A DNA stretch of 64,000 nucleotides from Neobacillus mesonae. Its GTDB lineage: Bacteria; Bacillota; Bacilli; Bacillales; Cytobacillaceae. The notes under the pieces are model-generated. The model was not told the DNA's origin and ran no database searches. It saw only the letters and a program-made list of their open reading frames with translations. Position 1 is the first letter of the stretch. The number at the start of each line of letters is the position of its first letter. Shown piece after piece: positions 28,223 through 37,427 of this stretch. Both the position numbers and the translations under genes were made by a program. The stretch lies in contig NZ_KV440949.1 of assembly GCF_001636315.1 (NCBI RefSeq), positions 3,466,973 through 3,530,972 on the forward strand, given 5' to 3'.

Positions 28223-29404
28223 ATGCCAAAAACAATGTTTAAGATTGATTTAAGTAAGCCTATGGAGGAGCAGCTGCACCCTGGCCACAATCGTTGGCAT
28301 CCTGATATTCCTGCAGCTTTTTCTGTTGACCCAGGGACATCATTTCGGTTGGAATGTAAAGATTGGACAGACGGGCAAATAAAAAATGACGACAATCCGA
28401 ACGATATCAGGGATGTGAACTTAGCACGCGTTCATGTGTTGAGCGGTCCTGTTTATGTTAATGATGTCGAGCCTGGAGATTTATTAGTAGTTGATATTTT
28501 AGATATTGGTGCTTTTCAAGGGGATGAGTGGGGATTTAATGGAATCTTTGCGCGCGAAAATGGCGGAAGCTTTCTAGTAGACGAGTTCCCTGAAGCAACG
28601 AAGTCTATTTGGGATTTTGAAGGCATTTACACTACTTCCAGACATGTGCCTGGTGTGAAATTCGCCGGTATTATGCACCCTGGTCTAATAGGTGTGGCGC
28701 CGTCCATGGAACTGTTGCAAAAATGGAATGAGAGAGAAAAGGCACTTAGAGATACAGATCCTGACCGTGTACCAGAACTTGCAACCACTCCAAACCCTGA
28801 GGCAGCCGTACTAGGAACACTGAAAGGGGCGGAGTTCGACCGTGTCGCCAAGGAAGGTGCTAGAACAGTGCCGCCAAGGGAAAACGGAGGAAATTGTGAT
28901 ATTAAGAATCTATCAAAAGGTTCGAGAATCTACTTCCCTGTATTCGTAAAAGGCGCCAAGCTTTCCGTCGGTGATCTTCATTTCTCACAAGGTGACGGTG
29001 AAATCACTTTCTGCGGTGGAATTGAAATGGCCGGCTGGATTGACTTGAAGGTTGATGTTATTAAAGGCGGTATGGAAAAATATAAAATTACCGAAAATCC
29101 TGTCTTCAAACCGGGTCCTGTTGATCCACATTATTCTGATTATCTAGTGTTTGAAGGAATTTCTGTAGATGAACGCAATGGCAAGCAGCATTATTTAGAT
29201 GCTAATTTGGCTTACCGCAGAGCATGTTTGAATGCCATTGAATATCTAAAAACACTTGGATATACTGGCGAGCAAGCCTATATGATTTTAGGAACGGCAC
29301 CGGTTGAGGGAAGAATTAATGGAATTGTCGACATTCCGAATGCCTGCTGTACGATTGCAATTCCGACGCAAATTTTTGACAAGGATATTTTACCTAAGAA
29401 ATAA
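28223..29404 (+). CDS. fmdA: Acetamidase/formamidase family protein
   Basis: A 393-residue amidase of the FmdA/AmdA family, which hydrolyses formamide or short amides to ammonia and the acid. Family sequence is visible throughout (HPGHNRWHPDIPAAF near 20, ENGGNCDIKNLSKGS near 215, GDLHFSQGDGEITFCG near 250). ATG 28223 has AGGGGG 8 nt upstream; ATG 28217 is too close to the SD. Next gene is a FmdB zinc ribbon, the usual fmdAB pairing. Confidence 0.9.
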   Translation: MPKTMFKIDLSKPMEEQLHPGHNRWHPDIPAAFSVDPGTSFRLECKDWTDGQIKNDDNPNDIRDVNLARVHVLSGPVYVNDVEPGDLLVVDILDIGAFQGDEWGFNGIFARENGGSFLVDEFPEATKSIWDFEGIYTTSRHVPGVKFAGIMHPGLIGVAPSMELLQKWNEREKALRDTDPDRVPELATTPNPEAAVLGTLKGAEFDRVAKEGARTVPPRENGGNCDIKNLSKGSRIYFPVFVKGAKLSVGDLHFSQGDGEITFCGGIEMAGWIDLKVDVIKGGMEKYKITENPVFKPGPVDPHYSDYLVFEGISVDERNGKQHYLDANLAYRRACLNAIEYLKTLGYTGEQAYMILGTAPVEGRINGIVDIPNACCTIAIPTQIFDKDILPKK

Positions 29405-29423
29405 AAGCAGGGAAGGGAGCACA

Positions 29424-29699
29424 ATGCCTAGTTATACTTTTCAGTGTCCTAACTGCGGGGAGTTCACCTTGTTTTTTAAGTCCATGAAGGGTAATCGGGA
29501 TCAAGCAGCCTGTCCTGATTGTCAGTGTGAATCAAGCCGAATCTATTTTGCACCGAATCTTTTTTCCTATTCAAAAGAGCTTCGGACTCGGATTGAGAAA
29601 GTAATGGAGCCGCGCCGGATGACCCGAGAAGAATTAGGACCCAAACAGGTGAACCGAAAGAAAGTGACTGCGAATCGCCCTTGGCAAGTGGGAAATTAA
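29424..29699 (+). CDS. FmdB-family zinc ribbon protein
   Basis: A 91-residue protein starting MPSYTFQCPNCG with two CxxC pairs (CPNCG and CPDCQC), the FmdB zinc ribbon found beside formamidases; proposed regulatory. ATG 29424 follows GGGAAGGGAG and lies 19 bp after the amidase stop; longer frame overlapping fmdA rejected. Confidence 0.87.
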   Translation: MPSYTFQCPNCGEFTLFFKSMKGNRDQAACPDCQCESSRIYFAPNLFSYSKELRTRIEKVMEPRRMTREELGPKQVNRKKVTANRPWQVGN

Positions 29700-29703
29700 A
29701 TAG

Positions 29704-29748
29704 AAAAAAGAGACACCATTAGCTTTTTCAGCTGGGTGTCTCTTTTTT
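29704..29748 (+). terminator. Terminator of the fmdA-fmdB operon
   Basis: Stem AAAAAAGAGACACC/GGTGTCTCTTTTTT directly after the FmdB stop with a strong T run. Confidence 0.88.
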
Positions 29749-29828
29749 GCACGCGATTTTCGTAAAAATTGTTGTTAAATGCCACTTTAATAAAGATTGA
29801 AATCACACATATTAACTAATTAATATGA

Positions 29829-29940
29829 TTTATCGGCGGATTTTGTAAGTTTATCGGCGAAACAACGATTTTATCGGCGAATCTCACCACTTTATCAGCG
29901 AATTTTCAATTTTATCGGCGAATCAAAAATATCAGCAAAT
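29829..29940. repeat. 20-21-bp tandem repeats (TTTATCGGCGAA family)
   Basis: Six copies of TTTATCGGCGAA-like sequence with spacings of 21, 20, 21, 20 and 17 bp. The same family, opposite orientation, occurs at 54489-54583. Confidence 0.85.
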
Positions 29941-29983
29941 TTTTAGAAAAGTGCCCTTTTGTAAAAATTGATAGAGCCGTGGC

Positions 29984-30877
29984 TTACCTAATATAATCAT
30001 CCCCGACCAAGTCTTTAGCAATCACTTTAGTAGGAATGACAAATTCGACCGCACCCATATAACCAGGGGCTACCTCATATTCATTAAATGAAATCACTAA
30101 TTTATGATCTTTGTTAATATAGAAGTTTTGATTGGCCGAAATTTTGTTAAATAGTTCATCCGGAGATAAGTCTTCATTTCCAGGAACTCCGCTGATCCAG
30201 TATATTTTATTAGGGTCTTTTTTCATTTGTTCTGTCATCTGATCTTTAATATTTTCGCTGATGATGTTGATATAATCATTTGATTTAAGCAAAATTGGTA
30301 AGGTGAGAAGGACATGCTCCTTCTTATCAATCGTATCGTATTTTATCGTTGTTGCGGACGAAGCCTGGGTTGTCACGACGTAGCGTGCGATAGAGAAAAT
30401 TCGCTCATCATCGGTTTTTACTTCATAGCTGGAATCAACAGCTAAATGACCGCCGCCTGCTTTTTTGAGTTTTTCCATTTCCTTTGTAAAATCGTTAAAT
30501 AATGCTTTGTTTTCGGCTAAATATTTTTGATTTAAGCTGCTTTCTAGCTGTTTATCTTCCAAGTTGGATACCTTTGGCACTTTAATTTTGGCATCATAGT
30601 CTTTCTCGGTGATGTTAAATTCAGTAAAGGTAATGACCTTCACGATGGAGCCAACAACCGGTATATCGGACAAGCTTTTGGCAAAGGTCGGGCTAACGTT
30701 TACAGAGAATGCAAAGATTGCAGCCGCGGCAATCAAACCGGCAATGCCTTTATAGCGCCGAACTGGGTTCTTACGTTTTGTATGTTCTCCTAATGCCTGA
30801 TGGACAACGTCATCCAGGTTCTCTGGAATGGGGATATTTTTATATTCTTTTCTTAGCTCTTCTAATCTTTTATCCAT
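29984..30877 (-). CDS. rsiV: Anti-sigma factor RsiV-like (DUF3298/DUF4163)
   Basis: A 297-residue single-pass membrane protein: short cytoplasmic N-terminus (MDKRLEELRKEY, sigma-binding), one helix near residues 45-65, and an extracellular domain ending with the DUF3298 region (YEVAPGYMGAVEFVIP). In B. subtilis RsiV sequesters SigV and is itself the lysozyme sensor, cleaved upon lysozyme binding. GGAGG 8 nt before ATG. Follows sigV after 45 bp. No oatA gene follows, unlike B. subtilis. Confidence 0.88.
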   Translation of the reverse strand: MDKRLEELRKEYKNIPIPENLDDVVHQALGEHTKRKNPVRRYKGIAGLIAAAAIFAFSVNVSPTFAKSLSDIPVVGSIVKVITFTEFNITEKDYDAKIKVPKVSNLEDKQLESSLNQKYLAENKALFNDFTKEMEKLKKAGGGHLAVDSSYEVKTDDERIFSIARYVVTTQASSATTIKYDTIDKKEHVLLTLPILLKSNDYINIISENIKDQMTEQMKKDPNKIYWISGVPGNEDLSPDELFNKISANQNFYINKDHKLVISFNEYEVAPGYMGAVEFVIPTKVIAKDLVGDDYIR

Positions 30878-30922
30878 TTTGGAAACCTCCGTGGTTTAGT
30901 TCGATGGCTGGTTTGATTCATG

Positions 30923-31405
30923 CTACTCCATTTTGATTCGCAGTATTTCCAGCGCCCGATATAGTCTCGTTTTGACGGTGTTTGGTTTTTCCTGAAGTAT
31001 TTCAGCCACTTCGTCAATTGTTAAATCCTCGTAAAATCGAAGCACAATGATACTACTGTACTTTAGCGGCAGTTCCTCTAACGACCTTTTTAAATCGAGG
31101 TTTTGATATTTATCGTTTTTTCCCTGATTAATATACTCAAGGTTTGTCTCGTCTACGATGGTGACTTTTTTCTTTTTACGCAAGAAGTCCAAAGCGGTAT
31201 TTACAACAATTTTGTAAAACCAGCTTTTGATGGAATGGACCTTCTGTAATGAGTTTTTGGCTGACAGGGCCTTTCTGATAGATTCCTGAACGATATCTAA
31301 TGCATCCTGTGAATTTTTTACATAGCTGTACGCTAATCTATAAAAATCCGCTTTATTTTCCTGAATAAATTGGATTAACTGATCTTCTGTCTTACTCTGC
31401 CTCAT
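30923..31405 (-). CDS. sigV: ECF sigma factor SigV
   Basis: A 160-residue ECF sigma factor with region 2 (DFYRLAYSYVKNSQDALDIVQ near residues 20-40) and region 4 (LPLKYSSIIVLRFYEDLTIDEVAEIL near 112-137). Pairing with the RsiV-like gene identifies it as the lysozyme-responsive SigV. AAGGAG lies 12 nt before ATG, slightly long. Candidate autoregulated promoter at 31462-31490. Confidence 0.87.
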   Translation of the reverse strand: MRQSKTEDQLIQFIQENKADFYRLAYSYVKNSQDALDIVQESIRKALSAKNSLQKVHSIKSWFYKIVVNTALDFLRKKKKVTIVDETNLEYINQGKNDKYQNLDLKRSLEELPLKYSSIIVLRFYEDLTIDEVAEILQEKPNTVKTRLYRALEILRIKME

Positions 31406-31461
31406 GAAAAAATAGAGCTCCTTTTTCTACTTAGATACGTATCTTTGTATGTTTCGTTAAA

Positions 31462-31490
31462 TAGACGCATGATATGAAAAAATAGTTTTA
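31462..31490 (-). promoter_or_regulatory. Candidate SigV-type autoregulated promoter
   Basis: Minus-strand TAAAAC (31490-31485), 17-bp spacer, CGTCTA (31467-31462), one mismatch from the ECF pattern TGAAAC-N16/17-CGTC. Located about 57 bp before the sigV start. Confidence 0.5.
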
Positions 31491-31549
31491 GTGAGGGGGA
31501 AGGAATTTATTGGCGGTTGTAAGGGGGAGGGAATTATATTGGATTTTTG

Positions 31550-31975
31550 TACGTGCCCGAATGGAGTATTTTTACGCTGTAAAGGTAACGTAGAGCTCGT
31601 CTACGTGCCCGCCCGAAGGATTTTTTCGCTGTTAGGGTAACGTAGAGCTCGTCTACGTGCCCGACCGGAGTACTTTTTCGCTGTTAGGGTAACGTAGAGG
31701 CTGTCTACGTGCCCGAATGGAGTATTTTTACGCTGTAAAGGTAACGTAGAGCTCGTCCACTCCACGTGCCCGCCCGGAGGTTTTTTCCGCAATAAGTGTA
31801 ACGTAGAGCTTGTCTACGTGCCCGAATGGAGTATTTTTTCGCTGTAAAGGTAACGTAGAGCTCGTCTACATGCCCGCCCGGAGGATTTTTTCGCAATAAG
31901 TGTAACGTAGAGCCTGTCTACTTGCCCGAATGAAGGTTTTTTACGCTATAAGGTAACGTAGAGCCAGTCTACGTG
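31550..31975. repeat. 52-bp tandem array 2 (ACGTAGA-N5-TCTACGT family)
   Basis: Eight units. GTAACGTAGAG starts at 31585, 31637, 31689, 31741, 31798, 31850, 31902 and 31953: period 52 except one 5-bp insertion and one 51. Each unit centres on arms ACGTAGA and TCTACGT around GCTCG or similar. Two linker subtypes (GAATGGAGTA... and GCCCGGAGG...) roughly alternate. Lies between divergent genes. Confidence 0.93.
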
Positions 31976-32116
31976 ACCAAAACCCACAAATTTTTCACTC
32001 TAAGGTCACTTAGACCTAGAATTTTATTAAACATTCGTTGCCAATAAAAATAGGAACATCCATAATGAAATAAAACAAGGAATGAGCGGTTGCTTTTTCC
32101 GGAAAGGGTGAACGAA

Positions 32117-32566
32117 ATGGACAAATTTATGAAGCGGGCGGTTGAGCTAGCGCTCGAAAATGTTCGAGAAGGGGGCCAGCCGTTTGGGGCTGTGCTTGTA
32201 AAGGATGATGTGATTCTTGCGGAAGGTGTGAATGAACTGCATAAAGCATTTGATGTGAGCGGTCATGCAGAATTATTGGCAATCCGCCGGACGCAGGAAC
32301 AATTGCAAACGAATGATTTGTCGGGGTGTGTAGTCTATGCCAGCGGCGAACCTTGCGCCATGTGTCTAACAGCGATGTATTTTGCTGGTATTGAAAAAGT
32401 CTATTATTGCGCTTCGGTTGAGGATGCCGCTGACGCTGGACTGGGCAAATCCAAGGCAATTTATGAGGACTTAAAAAATTTAAAATCAGAAAGGGCCCTT
32501 CCGATGATCCAAATACCATTGGAAGAAGGGCAAATTAGTCCAATGAGGCTCTGGAAAGAAAAGTAA
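32117..32566 (+). CDS. Nucleoside/guanine deaminase-like protein
   Basis: A 149-residue cytidine deaminase-fold protein with zinc motifs HAE near residue 53 and GEPCAMC near 83. Closest to the GuaD/nucleoside deaminase group (purine ring deamination) rather than tRNA-specific TadA, given the C-terminal SPMRLWKEK. ATG 32117 follows AAAGGGTG; longer frame rejected. Confidence 0.82.
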   Translation: MDKFMKRAVELALENVREGGQPFGAVLVKDDVILAEGVNELHKAFDVSGHAELLAIRRTQEQLQTNDLSGCVVYASGEPCAMCLTAMYFAGIEKVYYCASVEDAADAGLGKSKAIYEDLKNLKSERALPMIQIPLEEGQISPMRLWKEK

Positions 32567-32672
32567 TAAAACTGTTTTGAAATAAATTGAAGGTAACAAA
32601 TTCAACTATGCAGGGGTAACAGCAAAAGGGAAAGTGTATGGGGATTACCTGTTTTGAATAGGCAGCAATGAA

Positions 32673-32783
32673 TTAGTCGTCCTCCGCGTAAGCCTCCGTT
32701 GTTGTATCCCTGCAATCCCAGCATTCAGCCCGATTTCTCTCCGGAATTGATAACTCCATGCCACAAGAAATACAGATATCCAT
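32673..32783 (-). CDS. 36-residue zinc-knuckle-like peptide
   Basis: Small ORF missed by length cut-offs: starts MDICISCGMELSIPERNRAE, with two CxxC pairs (CISC and CWDC) 17 residues apart, so it can bind one zinc. AGAGGAG precedes the ATG. It ends with an acidic tail. Function unknown; it lies alone between the deaminase and the ABC pair, facing backwards. Confidence 0.6.
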   Translation of the reverse strand: MDICISCGMELSIPERNRAECWDCRDTTTEAYAEDD

Positions 32784-32906
32784 AAGCAGTAGCTCCTCTC
32801 ATTAAAAATATTTTAATATTAATATATATGTTTGGTAAAATAGTTATATTCTTACATTTGGAAAAATGTGAATATAGGACAGTAGTCATAGGGAGTAGGA
32901 TTTCTT

Positions 32907-33626
32907 ATGGATAGGTTAACAATTGATGTACAAAAAGCTGGATACAGTGAAAATGAGCAGGTTATTCAAGATATTCATTTTATGGTTGGAGCAGGCGAGC
33001 TAATCGGTCTGATTGGAGAAAATGGCGCAGGCAAAAGCACAACCATTAAGGCGATTCTTGGCCAGCTTCCTTTTGTTGAGGGAAGAGTCACCATCCATAC
33101 GGGGAATGGTGTTTATGGTTATGTTCCGGAAAGGCCTGTTTTTTATGAGGAACTAACCGTTTGGGAGCATATTGAGTATTGCGGCGTCATGCGGGAAATA
33201 CCGGACTGGGAAGAGAAAGCCAAAGAACTGATCAAAACCTTCCGTGCGGAAAATTACATCCATCAGCTGCCACACAGCCTTTCGAAAGGAACACAGCAGA
33301 AAATAATGCTGATCATCGCTTTACTTCCTTCCCCGGAACTATTAATTATCGACGAACCCTTTATTGGACTCGATCCCCGGGCCACCAAATTATTGCTTCA
33401 GATTATTGATGTGGAGCGGGAAAAAGGGACAGGGATCCTAATGTGCACACATGTATTGGATACGGCAGAAAAAATTTGTGATCAATTCGTTCTGCTGTCT
33501 AACGGAACGATGTTTACCTCGGGTACTCTTCATGACCTGCAAATAAAATGCCGGCTGCCGGGCGGAAGTTTGCTGGATTGCTTTGATTATCTGATCGATA
33601 GGGATGCTTACGATGAGCAGGACTGA
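32907..33626 (+). CDS. ABC transporter ATP-binding protein (EcsA-like)
   Basis: A 239-residue ATPase: Walker A GENGAGKST near residue 38, signature LSKGTQQK near 125 (a variant with K for G), Walker B LLIIDEP near 148. Pairs with the EcsB-like membrane gene, which overlaps its 3' end. Ecs systems influence secretion and regulated intramembrane proteolysis; whether this is the main Ecs or a paralogue cannot be told. Confidence 0.85.
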   Translation: MDRLTIDVQKAGYSENEQVIQDIHFMVGAGELIGLIGENGAGKSTTIKAILGQLPFVEGRVTIHTGNGVYGYVPERPVFYEELTVWEHIEYCGVMREIPDWEEKAKELIKTFRAENYIHQLPHSLSKGTQQKIMLIIALLPSPELLIIDEPFIGLDPRATKLLLQIIDVEREKGTGILMCTHVLDTAEKICDQFVLLSNGTMFTSGTLHDLQIKCRLPGGSLLDCFDYLIDRDAYDEQD

Positions 33627-34743
33627 ATATTTCAGAAGATGGAAAAAGGAAAATGGTTTTCAACTGAAGGTTCTTGGAATGGTGGTTGATTGGACAATTT
33701 TCACCTATCTTGTTATCCCAGTCATCATTACCCTAGTTGTGATAGATTACAAGTTATGGCAGTCGCCGCCTGGATGGATATCCTATATACCATTTGAATT
33801 GTTCGGACTAAGTCTCTTTTTTATTGCGCAATTTTTTACTATCCGAACCTATATTGAACGCGCGGACGAATTGTTTGTGATCCAAAATGGAAGGTATTAT
33901 CAGACCTTATTGCAGTTTGGAAAATATTTTACTTTATTAAAATCCGCTCTGATAACGGGTGCTATTTTGCTTTATTTATGGCCGGTTTTTACATACGGCT
34001 ATCATTTCTCGGACATACAAGTTTTTGTTATCTTTATTTATGTTTTTCTTTGGAGCCTCTTTCAAAAGCTTGCTGAAAGATGTTTTTTTTTAAGAAGGAT
34101 TATTTGGAGGAGAAGGGTTTTTTCCTTTGCGGTGTTTGTTCTATATGCCATCGGGATATACGCCTTTTTGTACAATCAAATTCTTTTTTTGAGTCTTGGT
34201 CTACTAGTCATGACAGCGGTCATCCTGCTGCTGAAAAAGGATCAAAGGCCGTTAAGAACCTTTCATGCGGAGGCGGAACGCGAAAGAAGTAAAAAATGGA
34301 AATGGGCCTCTTTTTTAATGGCCCAATCAGGGGAATATGATGGGATTAAGAAAACGAGGAAATCCCCGCTGTTTAACAAACACTCAAGACCGCTATTTTT
34401 GGAGCGCACACCTGAAAAGGTTTTGGCGGAAATGTACTGGAAATGGCTGATCAGAAAAGGGAAGAATCTCAAATTCTATCTCTATTATATTTTTGTTGCC
34501 TTTTATGCGATGACTCTATTGCCAGATAAAATAAAACTTATTGTGCTGGCATTTATTATTTTTGCCGGGTATAAAATACAAGGCGGCATGTGGAAATCGT
34601 TCATTACCCACCCGTTTACCAAAAATATGGGCAATTTGAGTGACGCGAGTGTAAGAAGCGGAAGGAGACGGGCGTTAGGGGTGACCTGGCTGCTTCCCTG
34701 TGGGCTTGTGACGCTATGGGCAGTTTTCCTTATTTATGTGTAA
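33604..34743 (+). CDS. EcsB-like ABC transporter permease
   Basis: A 379-residue integral membrane protein with about eight helices, resembling EcsB (charged cytoplasmic loop between helices 6 and 7, residues about 205-300). Overlaps the ATPase gene by 23 bp (ATG 33604; ATG 33613 also possible). No EcsC follows. Confidence 0.78.
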   Translation: MLTMSRTEYFRRWKKENGFQLKVLGMVVDWTIFTYLVIPVIITLVVIDYKLWQSPPGWISYIPFELFGLSLFFIAQFFTIRTYIERADELFVIQNGRYYQTLLQFGKYFTLLKSALITGAILLYLWPVFTYGYHFSDIQVFVIFIYVFLWSLFQKLAERCFFLRRIIWRRRVFSFAVFVLYAIGIYAFLYNQILFLSLGLLVMTAVILLLKKDQRPLRTFHAEAERERSKKWKWASFLMAQSGEYDGIKKTRKSPLFNKHSRPLFLERTPEKVLAEMYWKWLIRKGKNLKFYLYYIFVAFYAMTLLPDKIKLIVLAFIIFAGYKIQGGMWKSFITHPFTKNMGNLSDASVRSGRRRALGVTWLLPCGLVTLWAVFLIYV

Positions 34744-34774
34744 ATAAATTGGGGTTTTCAAGGGGTATGTATTA

Positions 34775-34879
34775 GCTCTCAAGACCTGGTGTCGCCGTGG
34801 CGAATTAGCAAAAGATTTATCTGAGATTACATTGCTTGATGTCTACAAAGCAGTCAATGTCGTACAGGAGAATGGATGA
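34775..34879 (+). pseudogene. Remnant of an Rrf2-family regulator gene
   Basis: Translation gives ...ELAKDLSEITLLDVYKAV and then a stop, matching the region of Rrf2/YwnA proteins just before the effector region. The upstream part (SRPGVAVA) is in another frame, and the HTH and C-terminus are missing. A decayed fragment. Confidence 0.45.
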
Positions 34880-34919
34880 ATTATGAGACGGTTCTTGTAC
34901 TTCATTGGGTAAAGCCTAG

Positions 34920-34946
34920 GGGGCACCTTCTTTTTGGAGGTGCCCC
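34920..34946. terminator. Hairpin GGGGCACCT/AGGTGCCCC
   Basis: Perfect 9-bp stem between the Rrf2 remnant and the convergent Tyr-rich gene; may terminate either; T tracts are weak. Confidence 0.55.
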
Positions 34947-34951
34947 GCTGT

Positions 34952-35188
34952 TTAATCGTGATTAAAGTCATAATCATTATAATCATAATCAAAGCCATTG
35001 CCGTTGTTATTATTGTTGTTATAATACCAAGGATGTGGATAGTATTGCCCTGGTCCAGGATAATAATAAGGCTGATAATAAGGATTGTAATGATATGGGT
35101 AGTAGTAAAGCCGCGGTGAGTACGGTATATAATCCGGGTTCCCAGAGATATGACTCATATCTTGTTGTATCGGAAATTGATGTTGCAA
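34952..35188 (-). CDS. Tyr/Pro/Asn-rich coat-like protein
   Basis: A 78-residue low-complexity protein: YYY clusters and proline in the middle, an N6 run, then an acidic D/Y/N tail. The composition resembles spore coat or crust proteins. TTG start at 35188 with GGGAGG exactly 8 nt upstream supports a real gene. Spore coat role is an inference from composition only. Confidence 0.65.
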   Translation of the reverse strand: MQHQFPIQQDMSHISGNPDYIPYSPRLYYYPYHYNPYYQPYYYPGPGQYYPHPWYYNNNNNNGNGFDYDYNDYDFNHD

Positions 35189-35519
35189 CTGTTAAACCTC
35201 CCATTAATTTTTCAATCTTACCACTGCCGAAGGTCAAATAGACTACATTATTGTATTCTGACTTTCATTTCTGGAGCCTGTTCGCAAGTCAATCCTTGTT
35301 CACATCTTGAGGAAGGAAACAAATATTGGCTAACACTTCGCGGTGTCAGGCATCCGCCCTAAACACAAGAACCATCCTTAAGTATTGTTAATTATTAGAT
35401 AATTAGGACTTTTCTCTCTATTATTTATTGCCTTTTTTTCCTACTATGGATAGAGGCCCGAGAATTGTGAGAGGAGGTTTCTGTATAACGGGGGCAAAAA
35501 AAGAGAGAGAGGTATGGAG
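35189..35519. other. Intergenic gap between divergent genes
   Basis: About 330 bp. It holds a degenerate copy of the dispersed GGTGTCAGGCA element at 35342-35352 and otherwise AT-rich promoter-like DNA; no ORF with an SD was found. Confidence 0.6.
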
Positions 35520-36647
35520 ATGAATTTGTCAATTTTTAAGAAAACTAGTTTGTTAACGGCGATTCTGCTTCTAGTGTTTTCATCCCTTGTTTTTGCAGCA
35601 AGTAACCCAGGCGGCCCTTCAACAAATGGCCAAACCAATATCAGTTCAACTCTATCATATGCTGACGTAGTAAAGATTTTAGGTGACATTAAGCATTCCA
35701 GCAAAGGAAAAGTTGAAGTTTTCACGTTGGACAAGTACGGGAAATCAGAAGCCGGAAGAAGCATTTATGTAGCAAAGGTTGGGGATGGCTCCAAAAAGAT
35801 TTGGATTCAGGCTCAAATACACGGTAATGAAAAATTGACGACAGAGGCTGCTCTTGACCTTTTAAAAACATATGCGAGCAGCAATAACAGAGAAGTTCAA
35901 AAAGTGTTAGGCGAGGCTACCCTCTATTTTATTCCAATGTACAATCCGGATGGGGCGGAAATGAATACCCGGGGAACGAAAATTATGTCAACCGGCCAGC
36001 TGCTTGACTTGAATCGCGACTGGACTCTTGACGGCTTTGCCGGCAAGGAATCGCTCGTGGTTTACAAATACTGGGCTGAATTAAAGCCAGACTTTGCAAT
36101 CGATCTGCACCATCAAGGACTGAAGCAAGTGTATGGAACAAATGAAGCGACATCCTTCTCATTAGGAATTTCGCTAGCCCCTGATGGTCCGACTTTGCCA
36201 TCTTATAAAAACTACAATGATGTAACACGGCAAATGCTTGCTTATGTATATGACAACATGAAAGGATATGGATACACGCATATCGACCGCTATCAAATTG
36301 TTGATGCCGCAAAACAGATTGGATACGATATCGATATTAAAGGCGGTGTTGTATCAGCGATGATGATGGGCTTGAACTATAATGGGTTAAATCCTAAGCA
36401 TCACAGCCACCCAGCGGTATTCTTTGAGACAAAAGGAAATACTAGTGAAGGAAGTCTCGGGCAAAAGTCAAATGGTTATTTAACCAAGCAAAATTACCTG
36501 GCTCTGAAATCTCTTGTTTATGGTTATGTAACGGGTGAAATTTATAAGGTAGACCCAAACCATTGGAATGACATCCCAGCCTATCCGCTTGCAGGATATT
36601 GGACAGATTACAATGGAATCGTCCCGGTCGGCGCGTCAGGGTATTAA
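35520..36647 (+). CDS. Secreted M14 zinc carboxypeptidase, second copy
   Basis: A 375-residue exported metallopeptidase. Signal peptide MNLSIFKKTSLLTAILLLVF..., HGNE near residue 105, DLNRD near 162, DLHHQG near 193 and catalytic Glu in AVFFETKG near 303. Shares the build and C-terminal SLGQKSNGYL motif with 12589-13641. ATG 35520 has GAGAGAGG 7 nt upstream; ATG 35514 is too close. Confidence 0.88.
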   Translation: MNLSIFKKTSLLTAILLLVFSSLVFAASNPGGPSTNGQTNISSTLSYADVVKILGDIKHSSKGKVEVFTLDKYGKSEAGRSIYVAKVGDGSKKIWIQAQIHGNEKLTTEAALDLLKTYASSNNREVQKVLGEATLYFIPMYNPDGAEMNTRGTKIMSTGQLLDLNRDWTLDGFAGKESLVVYKYWAELKPDFAIDLHHQGLKQVYGTNEATSFSLGISLAPDGPTLPSYKNYNDVTRQMLAYVYDNMKGYGYTHIDRYQIVDAAKQIGYDIDIKGGVVSAMMMGLNYNGLNPKHHSHPAVFFETKGNTSEGSLGQKSNGYLTKQNYLALKSLVYGYVTGEIYKVDPNHWNDIPAYPLAGYWTDYNGIVPVGASGY

Positions 36648-36652
36648 TAATT

Positions 36653-36711
36653 AAAAAAGAGTGTTTTCTCAATGATTTTTTATTGCAGTCAGAGAGAAGA
36701 CACTCTTTTTT
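36653..36711 (+). terminator. Terminator of the second M14 gene
   Basis: Stem AAAAAAGAGTGT...ACACTCTTTTT with inner TTTCTC/GAGAGAA pairing, then T residues, directly after the stop codon. Confidence 0.82.
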
Positions 36712-36788
36712 GGGCGGCAGTGAATGTTTCCCATTTTAGTAGAATATATTTTATTAATATTTTAGCAGTGTTGTGAAAAGGGGACTTT

Positions 36789-37406
36789 ATGTTTAGTAAA
36801 AGGTATCTCAGCTATATGGATTTTTATCGATCGAGCTATATGTCATTTTACAGGCGGGGTTGTTTTATTTGTTTGGGTGCGTTGCTGGTGGCGATTTCTT
36901 TACAGCTATTTTTAATTAAAAACTATGTAATTGACGGCGGAGTTATCGGAATTGGTATTTTGCTTTCTCATATTACCGGCCTTCAAGTTGGCTTGCTGTT
37001 ATTGCTATTGAATGTTCCGTTTTTCTTAATTGGTTATGCCTTCCTTGGAAAGCGATTTTGCGCCCTAAGTTTTTTTGCTATTGTTGTTCTCACATTAGGA
37101 AGCAACTTTCTCGAACCCTTACCCGCTGTTACGAACACCCCTATCTTTGTCATCTTTTTTGGCGGACTGTTTTTAGGTTTGGGGGTGGGAATTACCATTC
37201 GTTTTGGCGGGTGCTTGGATGGGACAGAGGTAATGGCAATCCTGTTTAGTAAACGATCGCGATTTACCATTGGCCAATATGTTCTTTTATTTAATATTGT
37301 AATCTTCGGAAGCTCGATTTTTATTTTTGGAATAAAAGCAGCCATCTACTCATTAGCTACCTTTTTTATTGCCTATAAAACAATTGATTTGTTAATTAGA
37401 GAATAA
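36789..37406 (+). CDS. YitT-like membrane protein, short form
   Basis: A 205-residue membrane protein with five to six helices and the YitT-family signature GGCLDGTEVMAILFSKR near residue 140. Typical YitT proteins have about 280 residues with a C-terminal DUF2179 domain; this one ends right after the membrane part, so it lacks that domain. Function unknown. Confidence 0.8.
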   Translation: MFSKRYLSYMDFYRSSYMSFYRRGCFICLGALLVAISLQLFLIKNYVIDGGVIGIGILLSHITGLQVGLLLLLLNVPFFLIGYAFLGKRFCALSFFAIVVLTLGSNFLEPLPAVTNTPIFVIFFGGLFLGLGVGITIRFGGCLDGTEVMAILFSKRSRFTIGQYVLLFNIVIFGSSIFIFGIKAAIYSLATFFIAYKTIDLLIRE

Positions 37407-37427
37407 GGAAGCAGGTAATTCTGCTTC

